Positions 1 to 10,601 of a stretch of 64,000 bases of DNA are shown here, in pieces (position 1 is the first letter of the stretch; every line of letters begins with the position of its first letter). Below the pieces are notes generated by a model. The model saw only the letters and a list, made by a program, of their open reading frames with translations. It was not told the DNA's origin and did no database searches. This stretch comes from Phytophthora sp. 'mugwort' (Eukaryota; Oomycota; Peronosporomycetes; Peronosporales; Peronosporaceae). Where the stretch lies: the NCBI GenBank assembly GCA_033558025.1, contig JAUCEF010000012.1, positions 1,550,001-1,614,000 of the forward strand, given 5' to 3'. The position numbers and the translations under genes are program-made.

Positions 1-747
1 CGCCTCCCCCCAGACGGCTGGAAACGTTCTGTACTTCGACTTATTTTGTTGTCGTCGCGCTTTCCCGACAATCGACCTTGCATTGCTAGCTGCTCCGCCG
101 GGATCGAAGCGTTGCTCGTCGCAGTGTTGGCAGCAGTCTTGCGCGGCTTCGACGATCCTTCAGCAGCACTCGAAGTGTGTGTGGGATCGATTTGCTCGCA
201 GTTGCGCTGGGAGTGGTGTTCGTGTGAACGCTTCCTGACCTTCACTGACCACAGGCGATGCGGTCAGACTCTGGAACTCGCCTGGCGTGGACGTGTGACT
301 GGAAGCCGTTGCGGCACTTGCAACCGAACCGTCGGTGACAGTGGAGTCGTCGAATCTGGGATAGTTGGTGTCGGTGGCCAAGTGAACGCCTTTCCCGTCG
401 TAGTCCTTAAAGAAACCGTTGTCCGGATCGGCTTCGAAAGAGAAGTCGAGTTCGATGAGGCGCTCGTCTCGATCCGCTTCGTCATCTATTTCGATGACAT
501 TGGCCTTGTCATCGGTAGCCTGCTTGAGCTCCTTAGCCTCGAAGATGTGCGGGGAAATGTTCGGCATCCCCATCGGTTTGCGAGTGCTGTACAGCACTTT
601 AAACTTGCGCCGCAAGCTTTCGAAGTCACGATCGGGCGAGCTACGAGCCCGTCCGGAGTTGAAAGTCACCGCCAGGCGCTCGGATCCATCCTTATCCAGC
701 GAAAGTGACTGCTCGACGAGGTGCAGTAGGCGGTTAACGTCGGTCAT
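1..747 (-). pseudogene. DUF6818-like (Myb-like) protein, frameshifted and cut by the window edge
   Basis: The ATG at 747 opens a frame starting MTDVNRLLHLVEQSL, followed by a Trp-poor Myb/SANT-like segment with FESLRRKFKVLYSTRKP and an acidic stretch. I associate this pattern with the DUF6818 family that is abundant and repeat-like in Phytophthora; that link is from memory. The frame stops at 160. Just before the stop lies a CA run (GT on the + strand, about 175-183), and shifting frame there gives an open Ser/Thr/Ala-rich continuation to position 1. The simplest reading is a microsatellite-slippage frameshift in a longer gene whose 3' half lies outside the window. A sequencing error cannot be excluded. 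Confidence 0.6.
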
Positions 748-1320
748 GGTGTAGTTAGTGTTTCCGAAGTTCTTGCCGATCTGTAGACAAGCACATCACG
801 GCAACGTCCGTAAGATAGAGGCGAGACACAGGCAACGGAGACTGAGGCTTCGTACTGGGGGGGGGGGTTGCAGAGGAGGTGGCGGCGGTTGGAAGTCTTC
901 TCGATATGAGGCAAAAGCCAGAATGAGAAGCGAACGCGCCGAGCAACGGCAGCAAATCTTCCCCGATTCAAAGCTTCCGCCACCACCGATTTTGAACAGG
1001 ATCGCCAAAGGTAGCAGCTCTGCAGCAACTTCAACGCGCGAAATCTGCGCGCGCAAAGCGAACGATACAACATGCAAGTCAAAACTTCGAAAGGGCTCTT
1101 GAAATCCAGTTTGGCGCCAAAACGCACAATTGTCACGTCAAATACGACGCCAGCGCCGGCATCTCGGCTGCATGCACCTCATTCGACATCAATAGACCCA
1201 CCATTTCACCACCTACCGCCACTTTCATTGCATTCATACACCCATACATGTTGCTCCACAAGCCTCATAACTACACGACGACCGACCTCATCTTGGCGCC
1301 CATGCACCACCGCAGCCTAC
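748..1320. other. Intergenic stretch with a poly-G run
   Basis: No credible gene seen. It contains an 11-base G run at about 857-867 and purine-rich sequence. It separates two broken repeat-family genes that point the same way. Confidence 0.5.
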
Positions 1321-2456
1321 TCATGGATCCTGGTCACCTTGGATATCGCGGTGGACGCACCCTTCCAGCTGGCACCGGCAGACAAACTAAAGGTCGTCGC
1401 CGTATTCCACGGTCATCTCTTGGCCGCGATGAATGTCTTCGGTTGTTGCCACGATGGTCGTGCAACGTCTGTTAGCCGCCTCGATGAACTGTGCCACGGG
1501 CTTGCATGGATGGTTAACAAACCTCATCAGACTGCCCATACGCTCCGCGTTGATCGCCATACAGATCGAGTAGAAATGCTTTTTTGGGCGTTGCTTCAAC
1601 ACAAGGCGGGGTAGCCTCCGTTTTGTGGACGGACAGAATGAGAAGCAAGCAGTAACGCGCTCGACCTCGCCGAGATATTGACCCAGCACATCACCAGCGC
1701 TGATGTCTTCGGCAACGATCACGGCCAACTGGTTCGTGCGCACGTTGCGTCCCAGCAACATCTTGCTTGAATCCTCTAGTCCGTTGCCATTGCCCTCATA
1801 CGGACAATAGTTGACGTTGCAGTAGACGTTCACGCGGGCGTTGCGGCAGCTCTTGGTTCGCAGGGATTCCAGCTGTCACACGAGCCAAAGTGGGGAACCG
1901 TCGGGGAGATCGTCGCAAACGGGCTAAAATGCTCGCGCAGGTGGATAACCCCGCACGGCCACCTGGCAGGCACGAAGACGTCATCCGATCGGGCCATCTC
2001 CGTTCGAGACCGAGAAGCTTGGTCCAAGACGGCGCACTCCGACGCACGGGAATTGATGAACGAATGGTCTGCCGCTGCGCGGGGGCGAGCGTAGGGGGCG
2101 GTGGCTTCACGACGTGCTCGGCGGTCATCTTGACGACCCGTTTGACGAGGGTGGCGCGCCTTGCCGGTCCGTGGACGAGGTGGCGCCCTGGGCGGGGTCT
2201 CCAAGAGAACTGACGAAGACGTGGTCGGGCTTGCTACTCGTAGGTGAAGCGGAGGAGGCGACACAGTCGTCTTCTCAGGGGTGGATGGGGGGTTTGTCAC
2301 GGTCTTCGACCGCTTCTTCATACGCTCGGACGAGAACCACGGAGGGGTTGCCGTGCCCGGCCAACTGGCGTCGTCTTTGAAGCCGACCTTGTCCTCATCG
2401 AACTGCGGTGGCGCGAGGACATTGGGCGGCATGTTTTCTTTATCACTGGAATCCAT
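1321..2456 (-). pseudogene. SET-domain protein with one frameshift and one nonsense codon
   Basis: The first frame starts at the ATG at 2456 (MDSSDKENMPPNV) and runs through a basic/proline-rich region to a cysteine cluster ending CDSWNPC. A one-base shift near 1865 joins it to KSCRNARVNVYCNVNYC and then a SET core with GQYLGEVE, SICMAINAERMGSLMRFVNH (the NHxC region, here NHPC) and TVEYGDDL. The frame is then cut by TAG at 1387-1389. Reading through gives FVCRC....CVHRDIQ, a post-SET-like Cys motif, to a stop at 1321. Related proteins usually have Trp after YGDDL, so TAG probably replaces TGG. SET enzymes methylate lysines on histones or other proteins; this copy should be inactive unless read through or edited. 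Confidence 0.72.
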
Positions 2457-3855
2457 GATGCAGCGGTGGGTCCACTGTCGAGGAGTTGATCACGCGCGCC
2501 ATGGTTCCTGTGCATGTAGCGTACAGCTAGTTAGGTTTAGCTGAAGACAGCACCCGTTATGATCTTTACGCACCTTGAGTTGAAGTCGTCTTGCTGTTTT
2601 CGCGCGCAGATTTAAGTGGGCGACGGTTCGGTCCGTCGGAATATATAATGCAGGCGATAATTCAGCAGAGTGATGGGAACGCAGCCAAGAGTGATGGTCC
2701 TATTAAACCTTACAAATACCGAGACAAACGTTTATGATGGCTTCACGGAATCTGCGTCTCACGAGATATACGTCGGGCATATGACCCGACATATCTGCTG
2801 GAGATAAGGCGGGTGCATAACGTATATTTGGCAGGCGTCCAGTGACTCAGTGATCGTAAAGTACTTCTAGAAGTATTACCGTACAAGGTATTATAGTAAT
2901 ACATGGCTAGGTGAATACTGCATACTACAAGCATGTTTGCAGCTAGCGAATCAAGCTTACGCTGCTAGTGCCTGGCATTCTATGATCCTCAATTCCTGCT
3001 TGTCATCCTTCGCAGCGCTTAAAATTCCGCACATGAAGCAATCCGGCCACCCAAAACACCATAAAAGCCGACATTTTGGAAGTGGCACCTTACGTTAAGT
3101 ACGCCTACCAAGACTTGCCAACGGCGGTGGCTATGTAAAAAGAAGGAAGTTAGCGAATATGTTAACTGGGAGGTCCACTGCATGAAGTGGAATTTGAACA
3201 AAGTGGGGTGGTGGAAGGCGGAAGAGAAAGCGGAGGACGAGGACAAGACCCTACATGCGCTTACGAAGGACCTACTTTTTAAGATCAGATTGGCCATAAG
3301 TCGGGAAAGACACAATATCACATCGATTTCACATGCCAAACCGATTATTGCGTTCACGTGCTTTTGAAATTCACGATCCTTGTGGGAGGTTATAGTGTCT
3401 TAGAATTTATAGTACATTCGGGAACTGTCTAGGAAAAAATGGACCATCGCCATAGTTAAGTACCTCAGTTTAGTAATATTTCTAAATTTTGTATGGCATA
3501 TTTACACTGCTTCAAATGTACCTGAAGTGTATCAGGATATCACGGGCGAGATAATTTTCTGTATTTGCTAATGGCAAACACCTGTAGCTTAACGACAATT
3601 GCATCGAATTGGGTTGGATTAACGCACCGGCCAGCAAATTGCAGTAAGCCTAGATACACTACACGAGCACGTTCTAGTTTCCCTAAATAGATGTTGAGGT
3701 GCCGAACAGACGTTCAGCATCCAATCACTATCTCGGTTTCGGTGACGTTGGTGAAGTTTAATCGTGAATATGGCAAACGTCGAGAAAGTCTCTCATCGGG
3801 TACCTACCGATCTCCCGCCCTAGTACACTTTCTTGTTGAATCCTACATAAAGTAA
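2457..3855. other. Gene-free spacer
   Basis: AT-richer sequence with only short, non-overlapping open frames and no recognisable domain. A minus-strand frame of 112 codons at 3019-3357 and a plus-strand frame at 3182-3367 overlap on opposite strands, and neither resembles a known family to me. Confidence 0.4.
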
Positions 3856-3904
3856 GAGAATGAAACCCTTTTGGCCGGTCGCGCCGCCCGCGACGCAGAA
3901 CAGC

Positions 3905-4060
3905 GAGGACGATGAAGGAAGCGAGGACACAGGAACGGCGAGGACGGCGAAGGCAGCGAGGCCAACGATAGCAGTGAGGGCAACGACAGCAGCGAGGCCA
4001 ATGACAGCAGCGAGGCCAACAGTAGCAGCGGGGACAACGGACGGCAATATTCGACGAATA
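3905..4060 (+). repeat. Short tandem repeat tract (about 15-18 bp units)
   Basis: Units of the form gcgaggccaacgacagca repeat imperfectly with variants (gtgagggcaacgacagc, gcgaggccaatgacagc). One plus frame reads as repeats of S-E-A-N-D-S and is followed by an unrelated Gln/Arg/Ser-rich tail and a stop; another reads as Ala/Thr/Arg repeats. The period is close to a multiple of three, so several frames stay open. I treat it as a minisatellite, possibly a remnant of a low-complexity coding tract, and not as a gene. Confidence 0.55.
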
Positions 4061-4149
4061 GCGAAAACATCGGGCGACGGGTTGGCAGTCAGTCGGCCCG
4101 CCAGAGCGATCTGGACCCGTGACTACATGAGAAGATCGCAAGGCGAATG

Positions 4150-5202
4150 AGCAGCTTAGAGACGACGCGAACCGTCGCTCAGCAGAATGCATGATTAGGA
4201 TAGCGGAAGGAGCGGGGAGGCTCGGATTTGCGGCGGAACCAACAGATCCCCGCATGAGTAAGCAGCGTCGCCGACCAGTCTGGTGGTGCCGACAGCGCAG
4301 CAGTATAAGAAGAGCCGAGGTTCGATACACGTGCAGTGCTCGTGACTTGTCTGAGGGTGGGTAAATTATCCTAGTGTGACAGGAGACGGGTTTACAGAGT
4401 CCCGTAGGATCCGCGCGGTATCAAAGCCCGTGCAGACTCTGGTAAGCTAGAAGAGAGGGTCGTTTAGCCCCCTGTCGTTTAGCCCCACTAGCGCCCCGTT
4501 CTGAGGAACTGGCATAGACCTAGGAGAGTCCCTTACGCTGCAAACCTCAAGAATTCGCCTCGTGTACGCCGTGCGTGTTTAGCTAGACGTAGGTGTATAC
4601 TAGGGCGGCGCGAGACGTAGCTACCGGACACCGTCCACTGGCCAGGGACAGGACTGGCGAGCAGAACAGCGCAACACCTCAGGCAAGGAACGAGTACTAA
4701 CCGCGTGCTTACTATAGTGTGCTTTGTATTGACGATCTCATGCTCGGCCTGACATTCTCTCTTCGTGTAGAATGTGATGCGTGCCGAGGCCTTGATTGCC
4801 AGCCAGGACTCCTGGCTGGTCCAGAAGGTTTATGTGCCCTTGCAAGTGTAGCACGAGCCCAGCGAGTAGCACTGCTGCGCCACGTCAAATAAAAAAATAA
4901 TGTAGCTGTGGCTGGCGAAGACTCAACGATAGTTGAGTCTCTGCAATACCAGCAGTATCACGAGCTTCGAATAAATTCGAGGAATATGTCATTTTCGGCG
5001 AATTCCAAATATTTTTCTATATTGGGTTCTATCCTCTTTTAATTGCCAAATAAATAATGGGCTGACGGAATTAATGGCGAATGAAGCCAGATCGAAATCT
5101 TAGTGCATGTCCACTCTGTCGATGACCTCTGACTGCACCATACTCATTCACAAGCAATTGTTTACCACATCATTCGCGAAAACTCTCGGTAGCCCTCAAG
5201 TT
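4150..5202. other. Spacer with a possible solo LTR and the promoter of hydrolase A
   Basis: A stretch starting tgtgacaggagacgggttta near 4375 and ending in ...cagtatca near 4957 has the TG...CA ends and length of a solo LTR. I see no matching target-site duplication and no second copy in the window, so this is weak. The last 200 bp must include the promoter and 5' UTR of the hydrolase gene that starts at 5203. An in-frame upstream ATG exists at 5107. Confidence 0.3.
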
Positions 5203-6696
5203 ATGGGGAACGTCTCCACCCGCGCACTGGGCCTGATTTCACAGAACCAGCAACGTCGGTTCCGCTTGGCATTCGCGCTGGTGCTGCTGTATTTGGGCAA
5301 GAAGCTGCTCGGGCCCACGCTGGTGGCAATGCTACTGCGTTGGCACTTGGCCCGCACGGGCGAGACGCCGCGACTGATCTACCGCAAGACGCCCGCTAAC
5401 AAGGTGTTGCTGTCGCGCTGCGTGACTCTGAGTAAGTAACAATTGTATATGGAGAGCGACTTGTTATCGTTTCCTAACTCCATTGATTTATCAACTGTGT
5501 TGCAGCCCAAACCATGTATCATCCCTCGTTGCGTCTGTTTAATGGACATTTGCAGACGTTCAAGTTCGCAACGGACGAGCGTGGACCGCAGATTAACTAT
5601 AAACGCCAGCTTCTAGACATGCCGGACGGCGGAGTGGTGTCGCTGGATTGGGCGCTTCTTCCTGACCACACACAAACGAGTAAAGAGAGCGATGATTCAC
5701 TTGATGGAACGGACTCGTCATGGGTTACAAATGTAGACCCTACGCGGCGCACGGTGTTGCTGCTGCCGGGACTTACGGGAGGCAGTCCGGCAAATTATAT
5801 TCGTTTCACTATTGCTAAGCTACACGAAATCGGCTGGCAATGCGTGGTGCTGAACGCTCGTGGCTGCGCCAACACACCTGTGAGGACGGCCCAGCTCTAC
5901 TGTACCGCCTACACCGAGGATCTGCGCTTCGTACTGCAACAACTGAGCAAGAAGTACGACTTTGGCAAAGAAGCGTTTGTTGGTGTTGGCTTCTCAATGG
6001 GCTCCAATGTGCTGGTCAAGTATCTGGGCGAAGAAGGAGATCAAACGCCGTTAACTGGAGCTGTCTCGATTGGAAACCCGTTCAATCTAACCAAGGTATC
6101 GGAGAACTTGTCAGGCACGTTATTTAACCGATTGACCTACGACAAGGCTCTTAATCGCAACATGAAGACGCTCTTCTTCGAAAAGGTACAAAACTCTGGC
6201 AATTATCAGGTGAGGGAAGAGGACTAACAGTTGTTTTTGTTTCCTTGTCGTTTAGAGCAATGCTGCTGAGAAGTTTGAAGGGTACCCGGGTCTTAACATG
6301 GAAGCTGTAAGAGCCTCCCGCACTGTACGTGAGTTCGACGACACTCTCACAAGTGTGCTGTTCAACTACAAGAATGCCGATCATTTCTATCAAGATGCAT
6401 CGTCCGACAAGAAACTTCGAGCTGTGAAGGTGCCGCTGCTCTGCATCAACGCTGAAGATGACCCTATCAGTGTGCGGACGGCGTTACCATCCCGCACTCT
6501 CGTGGAGTCCTGCCCGAACGTGATTCTGTGCGTCACTAAGTCGGGTGGACACTTGGCGTACTACGAGAGTTCACTTCACGAGGAAGATGGGAGAATTTCG
6601 CGGCTGAAAACGCCGACAATGTGGACTGCTAAACCCATTGCCGAGTTTGCGGAGTCTGTGCGTGTAAAGAAGCTCGAGGCAGCACAAGCAGCCTAG
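5203..6696 (+). CDS. Alpha/beta hydrolase (YheT/EMB8/ABHD1-3 type), copy A
   Basis: Three exons (5203-5431, 5506-6185, 6256-6696) joined by GT-AG introns of 74 and 70 bp give 449 residues. The ATG at 5203 (MGNVST) is preferred over the in-frame ATG at 5107 because copy C starts with the matching MGNINT. A hydrophobic segment near residues 25-45 suggests a membrane anchor. Core motifs are LLPGLTGGSP (oxyanion region), GFSMGSNVLVKYLGE (nucleophile Ser in GxSxG), NAEDDPIS (Asp) and KSGGHLAYYE (His). The family includes lipid/ester hydrolases; the substrate here is unknown. An aataaa-like signal sits at about 6724. It converges on the actin gene with a 154 bp gap. Paralogues lie at 14057-15343 and 49278-50758. 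Confidence 0.88.
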
Positions 6697-6850
6697 GTAC
6701 TGCTAATCCAAGTGTTGTGCAGTAAATAAAAAAACTGGGTGTCGTACTTAAAATGATTATCAAAAATGCACGAACACCGAAGCACTGAGCCTCAAGGTGT
6801 TGAATTAGCCTCCTTCACTTGTGGGCTGGATTCAGCCACAGCTTCCGGGT

Positions 6851-7978
6851 TTAGAAGCACTTGCGGTGAACAATCGATGGCCCCGACTCATCGTATTCGG
6901 TCTTTGAGATCCACATATGCTGGAACGTGGCCAATGAGGCGAGAATCGAGCCTCCAATCCAGACGGAATATTTGCGCTCAGGTGGAGTGATAATTTTCAC
7001 CTTCATGGCTGCGGGAGCTAATTTGGTCATCTCCTTGGTCATGCGGTCGCCTATTCCAGGGAACATCGTTGAGCCACCAGACATCACCACATTGTTGTAT
7101 AAATCCCGGCGGATGTCAACGTCGCATTTCATAATTGTCTGGAAAGCGCACTCGTGGACACCAGAACACTCACGACCGATCATAGATGGGTTGAAGAGCA
7201 CCTCAGGGGTACGGAAGCGCTCGTTTCCAATCACGATCACGTTCCCATCGGGCAGCTCGTACGTCTTGTCCAGAGCCGACGAGTGCGTGGCTTTCTTCAT
7301 CTCCTCATCGAAATCCATGGCTACATACGTCAACTTTTCCTTAATATCTCGCACGATTTCTCGCTCTGCAGTGGTAGTGAACGAGTAGCCTCGCTCGGTC
7401 AGGATCTTCATCATATAGTCCGTCAAGTCGCGACCAGCCATATCCAGTCGCACAATGGCATGAGGAAGTGCATATCCTTCATAAATTGGTACCGTGTGCG
7501 AGACTCCATCACCAGAGTCCAACACACAACCCGTAGTCCGTCCAGAGGCATATAACGACAGCACCGCTTGGATATTCACATACATCGCCGGCACATTAAA
7601 GGTCTCAAACATGATTTGCGTCATGCGTTCTCGATTAGCCTTTGGATTCAATGGGGCTTCCGTCAACAGCACCGGATGCTCTTCCGGAGCCACACGCAGC
7701 TCGTTGTAGAACGTGTGGCTCCATATCTTCTCCATGTCGTCCCAATTCGTTACGATTCCATGCTCAATTGGATATCTCAGCGTCAACACACCGCGTTTGG
7801 CTTGCGCTTCATCGCCAATATAGGCGTCTTTCTGGTTCATGCCTACCATAATACCCAAGTGTTTTGGCATGCCCACAATGGACGGGAACACAGCACGCGG
7901 GGCGTCATCCCCTGCGAATCCAGCCTTGCACATGCCCGAGCCATTGTCGATCACGACAGCTTGCACTTCTTCGTCCAT
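6851..7978 (-). CDS. ACT: Actin
   Basis: An uninterrupted frame of 375 residues, the exact length of conventional actin. It shows [20 protein letters not shown] at the N-terminus, the phosphate-binding loops, [15 protein letters not shown], the YASGRTTG segment, [16 protein letters not shown] and the invariant C-terminus [11 protein letters not shown]. It polymerises to F-actin in the cytoplasm. No intron. It is less conserved than most actins: residue 37 is Met (GMPKH, usually GRPKH), and there are changes such as WSHTFYN for WHHTFYN and [12 protein letters not shown] near the end. It could be a divergent second actin rather than the main cytoplasmic one. Its start faces the FIT-family gene across 179 bp, a likely shared promoter region. 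Confidence 0.95.
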
Positions 7979-8157
7979 TGCTACTGTTACTGGCTTCTCG
8001 ACTTGTGTTCTTCACGGCAAATTGCAGAGTGGCCAATGTCTTAGTCTTAGGATGATAAGCAAAAGACACTTCAACCTAACTGTCGGATGTTGTCTTTCTT
8101 TGTGTACGTCACACCATCAGACGGTTATTAACCATCGACCGTCATAATTGAATCATT

Positions 8158-9228
8158 ATGCTGGGGGGAAGACCAACGGGGCCCAAGAAGCTCTCGGTGG
8201 CGCAGCTGGTGCTGCTGAAGCTGCACAAGATTCACGCGCGGGGTTCGTTCATCATAGTAAACGCGCTTCTGCTACTCGTGGTCTTCTACACGTCGCATCG
8301 CTATCCGCAGAAGTTCGTGCGCGTCCAGGGCGAGTACGTGGCAGTTAAGAGGGGGGTTAAATTTCAATCATTCTTGGATTGAATCTAACGTGTTGTATTT
8401 GTTATGGACGTTTTTATTAACAGCTGTGATTCCAACTGGCTTCATGTGGACGCCCCGCAGGACACTGATACTATCTGCTGCAATAACGAGGTGGGGGGCT
8501 ACGAGGACGCTCCGTGCTATACTGGTATGGACCTCATGCCCGTGCTGGGCTCGCTTCAGGTACGTCCATCTTTTTGATGTAGACATTGGGTGGATTAATT
8601 GTCCATGTGGCTAATAGTTGTTAAAATGTAGGGAGCGTGGGTCATCCCGTTGTCGGCTCTTGTTTTCAACTACGGCTCCATGATGCTGGGCCCGAACATG
8701 ACCATGCCTCGCGTCCGCGTGTACGTGCGTCGTGGACTGCTGTATATGGCAGTGATGGCGCTGCGCACGGTTGTGCTGTATATGGGACTAGGAATGGTGG
8801 AAAAGCGGCTGGTGCACGTCCTCATGGGCCACTCGGATCATTCCTGCTGGTACGCCGACCTGCGTCGCGGCAAGCGCTGCCCCGCCGACTTTGACCACTC
8901 GGATCACATTGTGCTTCTGGTTAGTCACTACTTGGCGATTCTGCTATTCGAGTGGTTTGCGGTGAGCGTCGAGAGCACTGGACCGAGTCTGAAGCGTACG
9001 CTGTTGCGCGCGTGGCTGATCATCGTAGGTGGATTGGCGATGTATCTGCTCTTCTTCACGGCATCGTATTTTCACACAACTGTGGAGAACCTCGTGGGAC
9101 TGGTCATCGCACAGGGGTGCGTCATGTTGCCGCTACTATTGCTGACGCAAGACTATTTCTCCTCTTACAAGTGGCTGCGTCTTAGCAACTTTGTGCTGCC
9201 GCCTGAAGATCTCAAGAGGGACAATTGA
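8158..9228 (+). CDS. FIT (fat-storage-inducing/Scs3) family membrane protein
   Basis: Three exons (8158-8333, 8424-8559, 8632-9228; introns 90 and 72 bp, donors GTACGT) give 302 residues with six predicted membrane segments, the number in FIT2. A lumenal loop carries several Cys. Two segments match the FIT family pattern as I recall it: FDHSDHIVLLVSHYLAILLF (FIT2 has FDISGHTFLL...) and FTASYFHTTVENLVG (FIT2 has CTAVYFHN...FG). These carry the two histidines proposed as catalytic. FIT proteins act at the ER as acyl-CoA diphosphatases needed for lipid-droplet budding and ER lipid balance. The usual SGH is SDH here. The assignment is by motif reading; a less specific PAP2-like label is the alternative. 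Confidence 0.68.
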
Positions 9229-9384
9229 TGGAAGGTACACATTGATTGACAACGATATGCCACGATACAGGACTAGATTGCTAAAAAAAAATACGCTCCT
9301 GTATGCATATGGTGTTATATGTTATCTGGTGGTACGTCGTGGTTGTGACAAACAACTATACGCAGAACACGAGAATCATGCCAC

Positions 9385-10140
9385 CTACACTACTGCCATA
9401 ATTCCAGCTGCTACGCAAACCACGATCGCTAGCACTTGACGTGCCGTCGGCATCAGGCGCGGAGCCGTGCTCACCGATGAACCTGACCCGTTGCGGCGGC
9501 TCGATTTCTTTTTCTTCTTTTTGCCGTGTTTCTGGATCTCCAAGTCATTTTTGCTAGCCACACACTTGTACGTCTCGTCCTTGTCATCCAATGCGCAGAG
9601 CGAGTCGTTCGCGAGGATGTGGCCCTTGGTCGAGCAAGGCTGAGCGCCAGTGATCGGACAAGCGCCACTTTCGCCCAGATCAACATTGCCACACTTGCTG
9701 CTCAGCGGTGCTTTGGGATCAAGGCAGTAGTCCGAAGCCCCCATGAGTGAGACTCGGCGGACCGATCGACAGTCACATCCATACTCCAAGCTCGAGCTAC
9801 TGGAGCCCGACGCCATGCTCCAGCTGGCACTCCCGCTGTCGTCTCCACTTGCCTCACTAGCAGAACTCTCCGAGCCATCGCCATTGCTGGACTCCGTACT
9901 GCTACCGCTGGAGTCGGCATTAGAGGAAGAAGTTTTAGAGCTTTGCATCGTACCGGACACCGAGGAATCAGATGTGGAAATCGACGATAGAGGAGACCGC
10001 GTCGGCGTCAATGGCATCATCTGGGGATTCTCAAAGGACACTGAATTGCCAAGGAATTGACTGCCCACTTCATCCAAGCGCGTCGTCACGGCTAGTAACA
10101 GCAACAGCGCGAGCGGCCGACACGACACCTTGTCCTTCAT
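9385..10140 (-). CDS. Secreted Ser-rich, Cys-containing protein with hydrophobic C-terminus
   Basis: 251 residues in one exon. Residues 1-27 form a signal peptide (basic start, then PLALLLLLAVTT). About residues 45-125 are a Ser-rich low-complexity spacer suited to O-glycosylation. Residues 125-205 hold a compact domain with about ten cysteines, starting YGCDCRSVRRVSLMGASDYC. Then comes a lysine cluster and a final hydrophobic run (QVLAIVVCVAAGIMAVV) that could be a GPI-attachment signal or a single membrane anchor. This suggests a cell-surface protein; function unknown. It converges on the FIT-family gene (156 bp gap) and shares its upstream region with the divergent kinase gene. Confidence 0.75.
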   Translation of the reverse strand: MKDKVSCRPLALLLLLAVTTRLDEVGSQFLGNSVSFENPQMMPLTPTRSPLSSISTSDSSVSGTMQSSKTSSSNADSSGSSTESSNGDGSESSASEASGDDSGSASWSMASGSSSSSLEYGCDCRSVRRVSLMGASDYCLDPKAPLSSKCGNVDLGESGACPITGAQPCSTKGHILANDSLCALDDKDETYKCVASKNDLEIQKHGKKKKKKSSRRNGSGSSVSTAPRLMPTARQVLAIVVCVAAGIMAVV

Positions 10141-10570
10141 GACAAAGACGATGTTGGAGCCAGGAAGGAGTTTTTATTGTGATCCGAGTGCTGGTGTTCC
10201 CACTAGCGCCAAGCATCCGGTGCCATCCATCGGGACGAAGCTTTTCCATCACTCGAGGTTTCCTCGTAATGTCGCCACTTCAACTTGTAGTTGCAGTCAC
10301 AGAGTCGCGCGAAGGTTGCTTGAACGATTTGCGCAGCGCCAGGCGCACGTTAGGTTTCTCAGACCGGTATTACCGGTCCTCTATGCCATTCCAACGCGGG
10401 GAGATGTCAGTCTTGTGCAACATCATCTCTTCCATAGTGAAACCAAGTCTTCGTCATCTGCTGTTTCCCGCAAGGAGCTCTTATCTGCTGACCAGAAGCC
10501 GACTGCACCCGCGCAGAGAGAAGAGAAGCACCAGAGGCAAAGCCGCTATCCTGATACTTTCAGCCCCCAC
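10141..10570. promoter_or_regulatory. Divergent intergenic region between surface protein and kinase
   Basis: About 430 bp separates two divergently transcribed genes, so promoters for both must lie here. I could not pick out a convincing oomycete initiator element. Open frames on both strands overlap and show no domain. Confidence 0.4.
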
Positions 10571-10601
10571 ATGGTAAGCGCCTTCATGGCTACACACATT
10601 C

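Noticed and set aside
46..708. 220-codon plus-strand frame
   Set aside because: Opposite-strand shadow of the DUF6818-like gene, with no domain of its own.
857..867. Poly-G run as a telomere or replication feature
   Set aside because: A single short homopolymer; similar runs at 33471-33481 and 35202-35212 suggest ordinary slippage.
3905..4060. Tandem tract considered as a repeat-containing surface protein gene
   Set aside because: No start with signal peptide and no sustained frame beyond the tract.
6927..8055. Several plus-strand frames across the actin gene
   Set aside because: Antisense shadows of a highly biased coding sequence.
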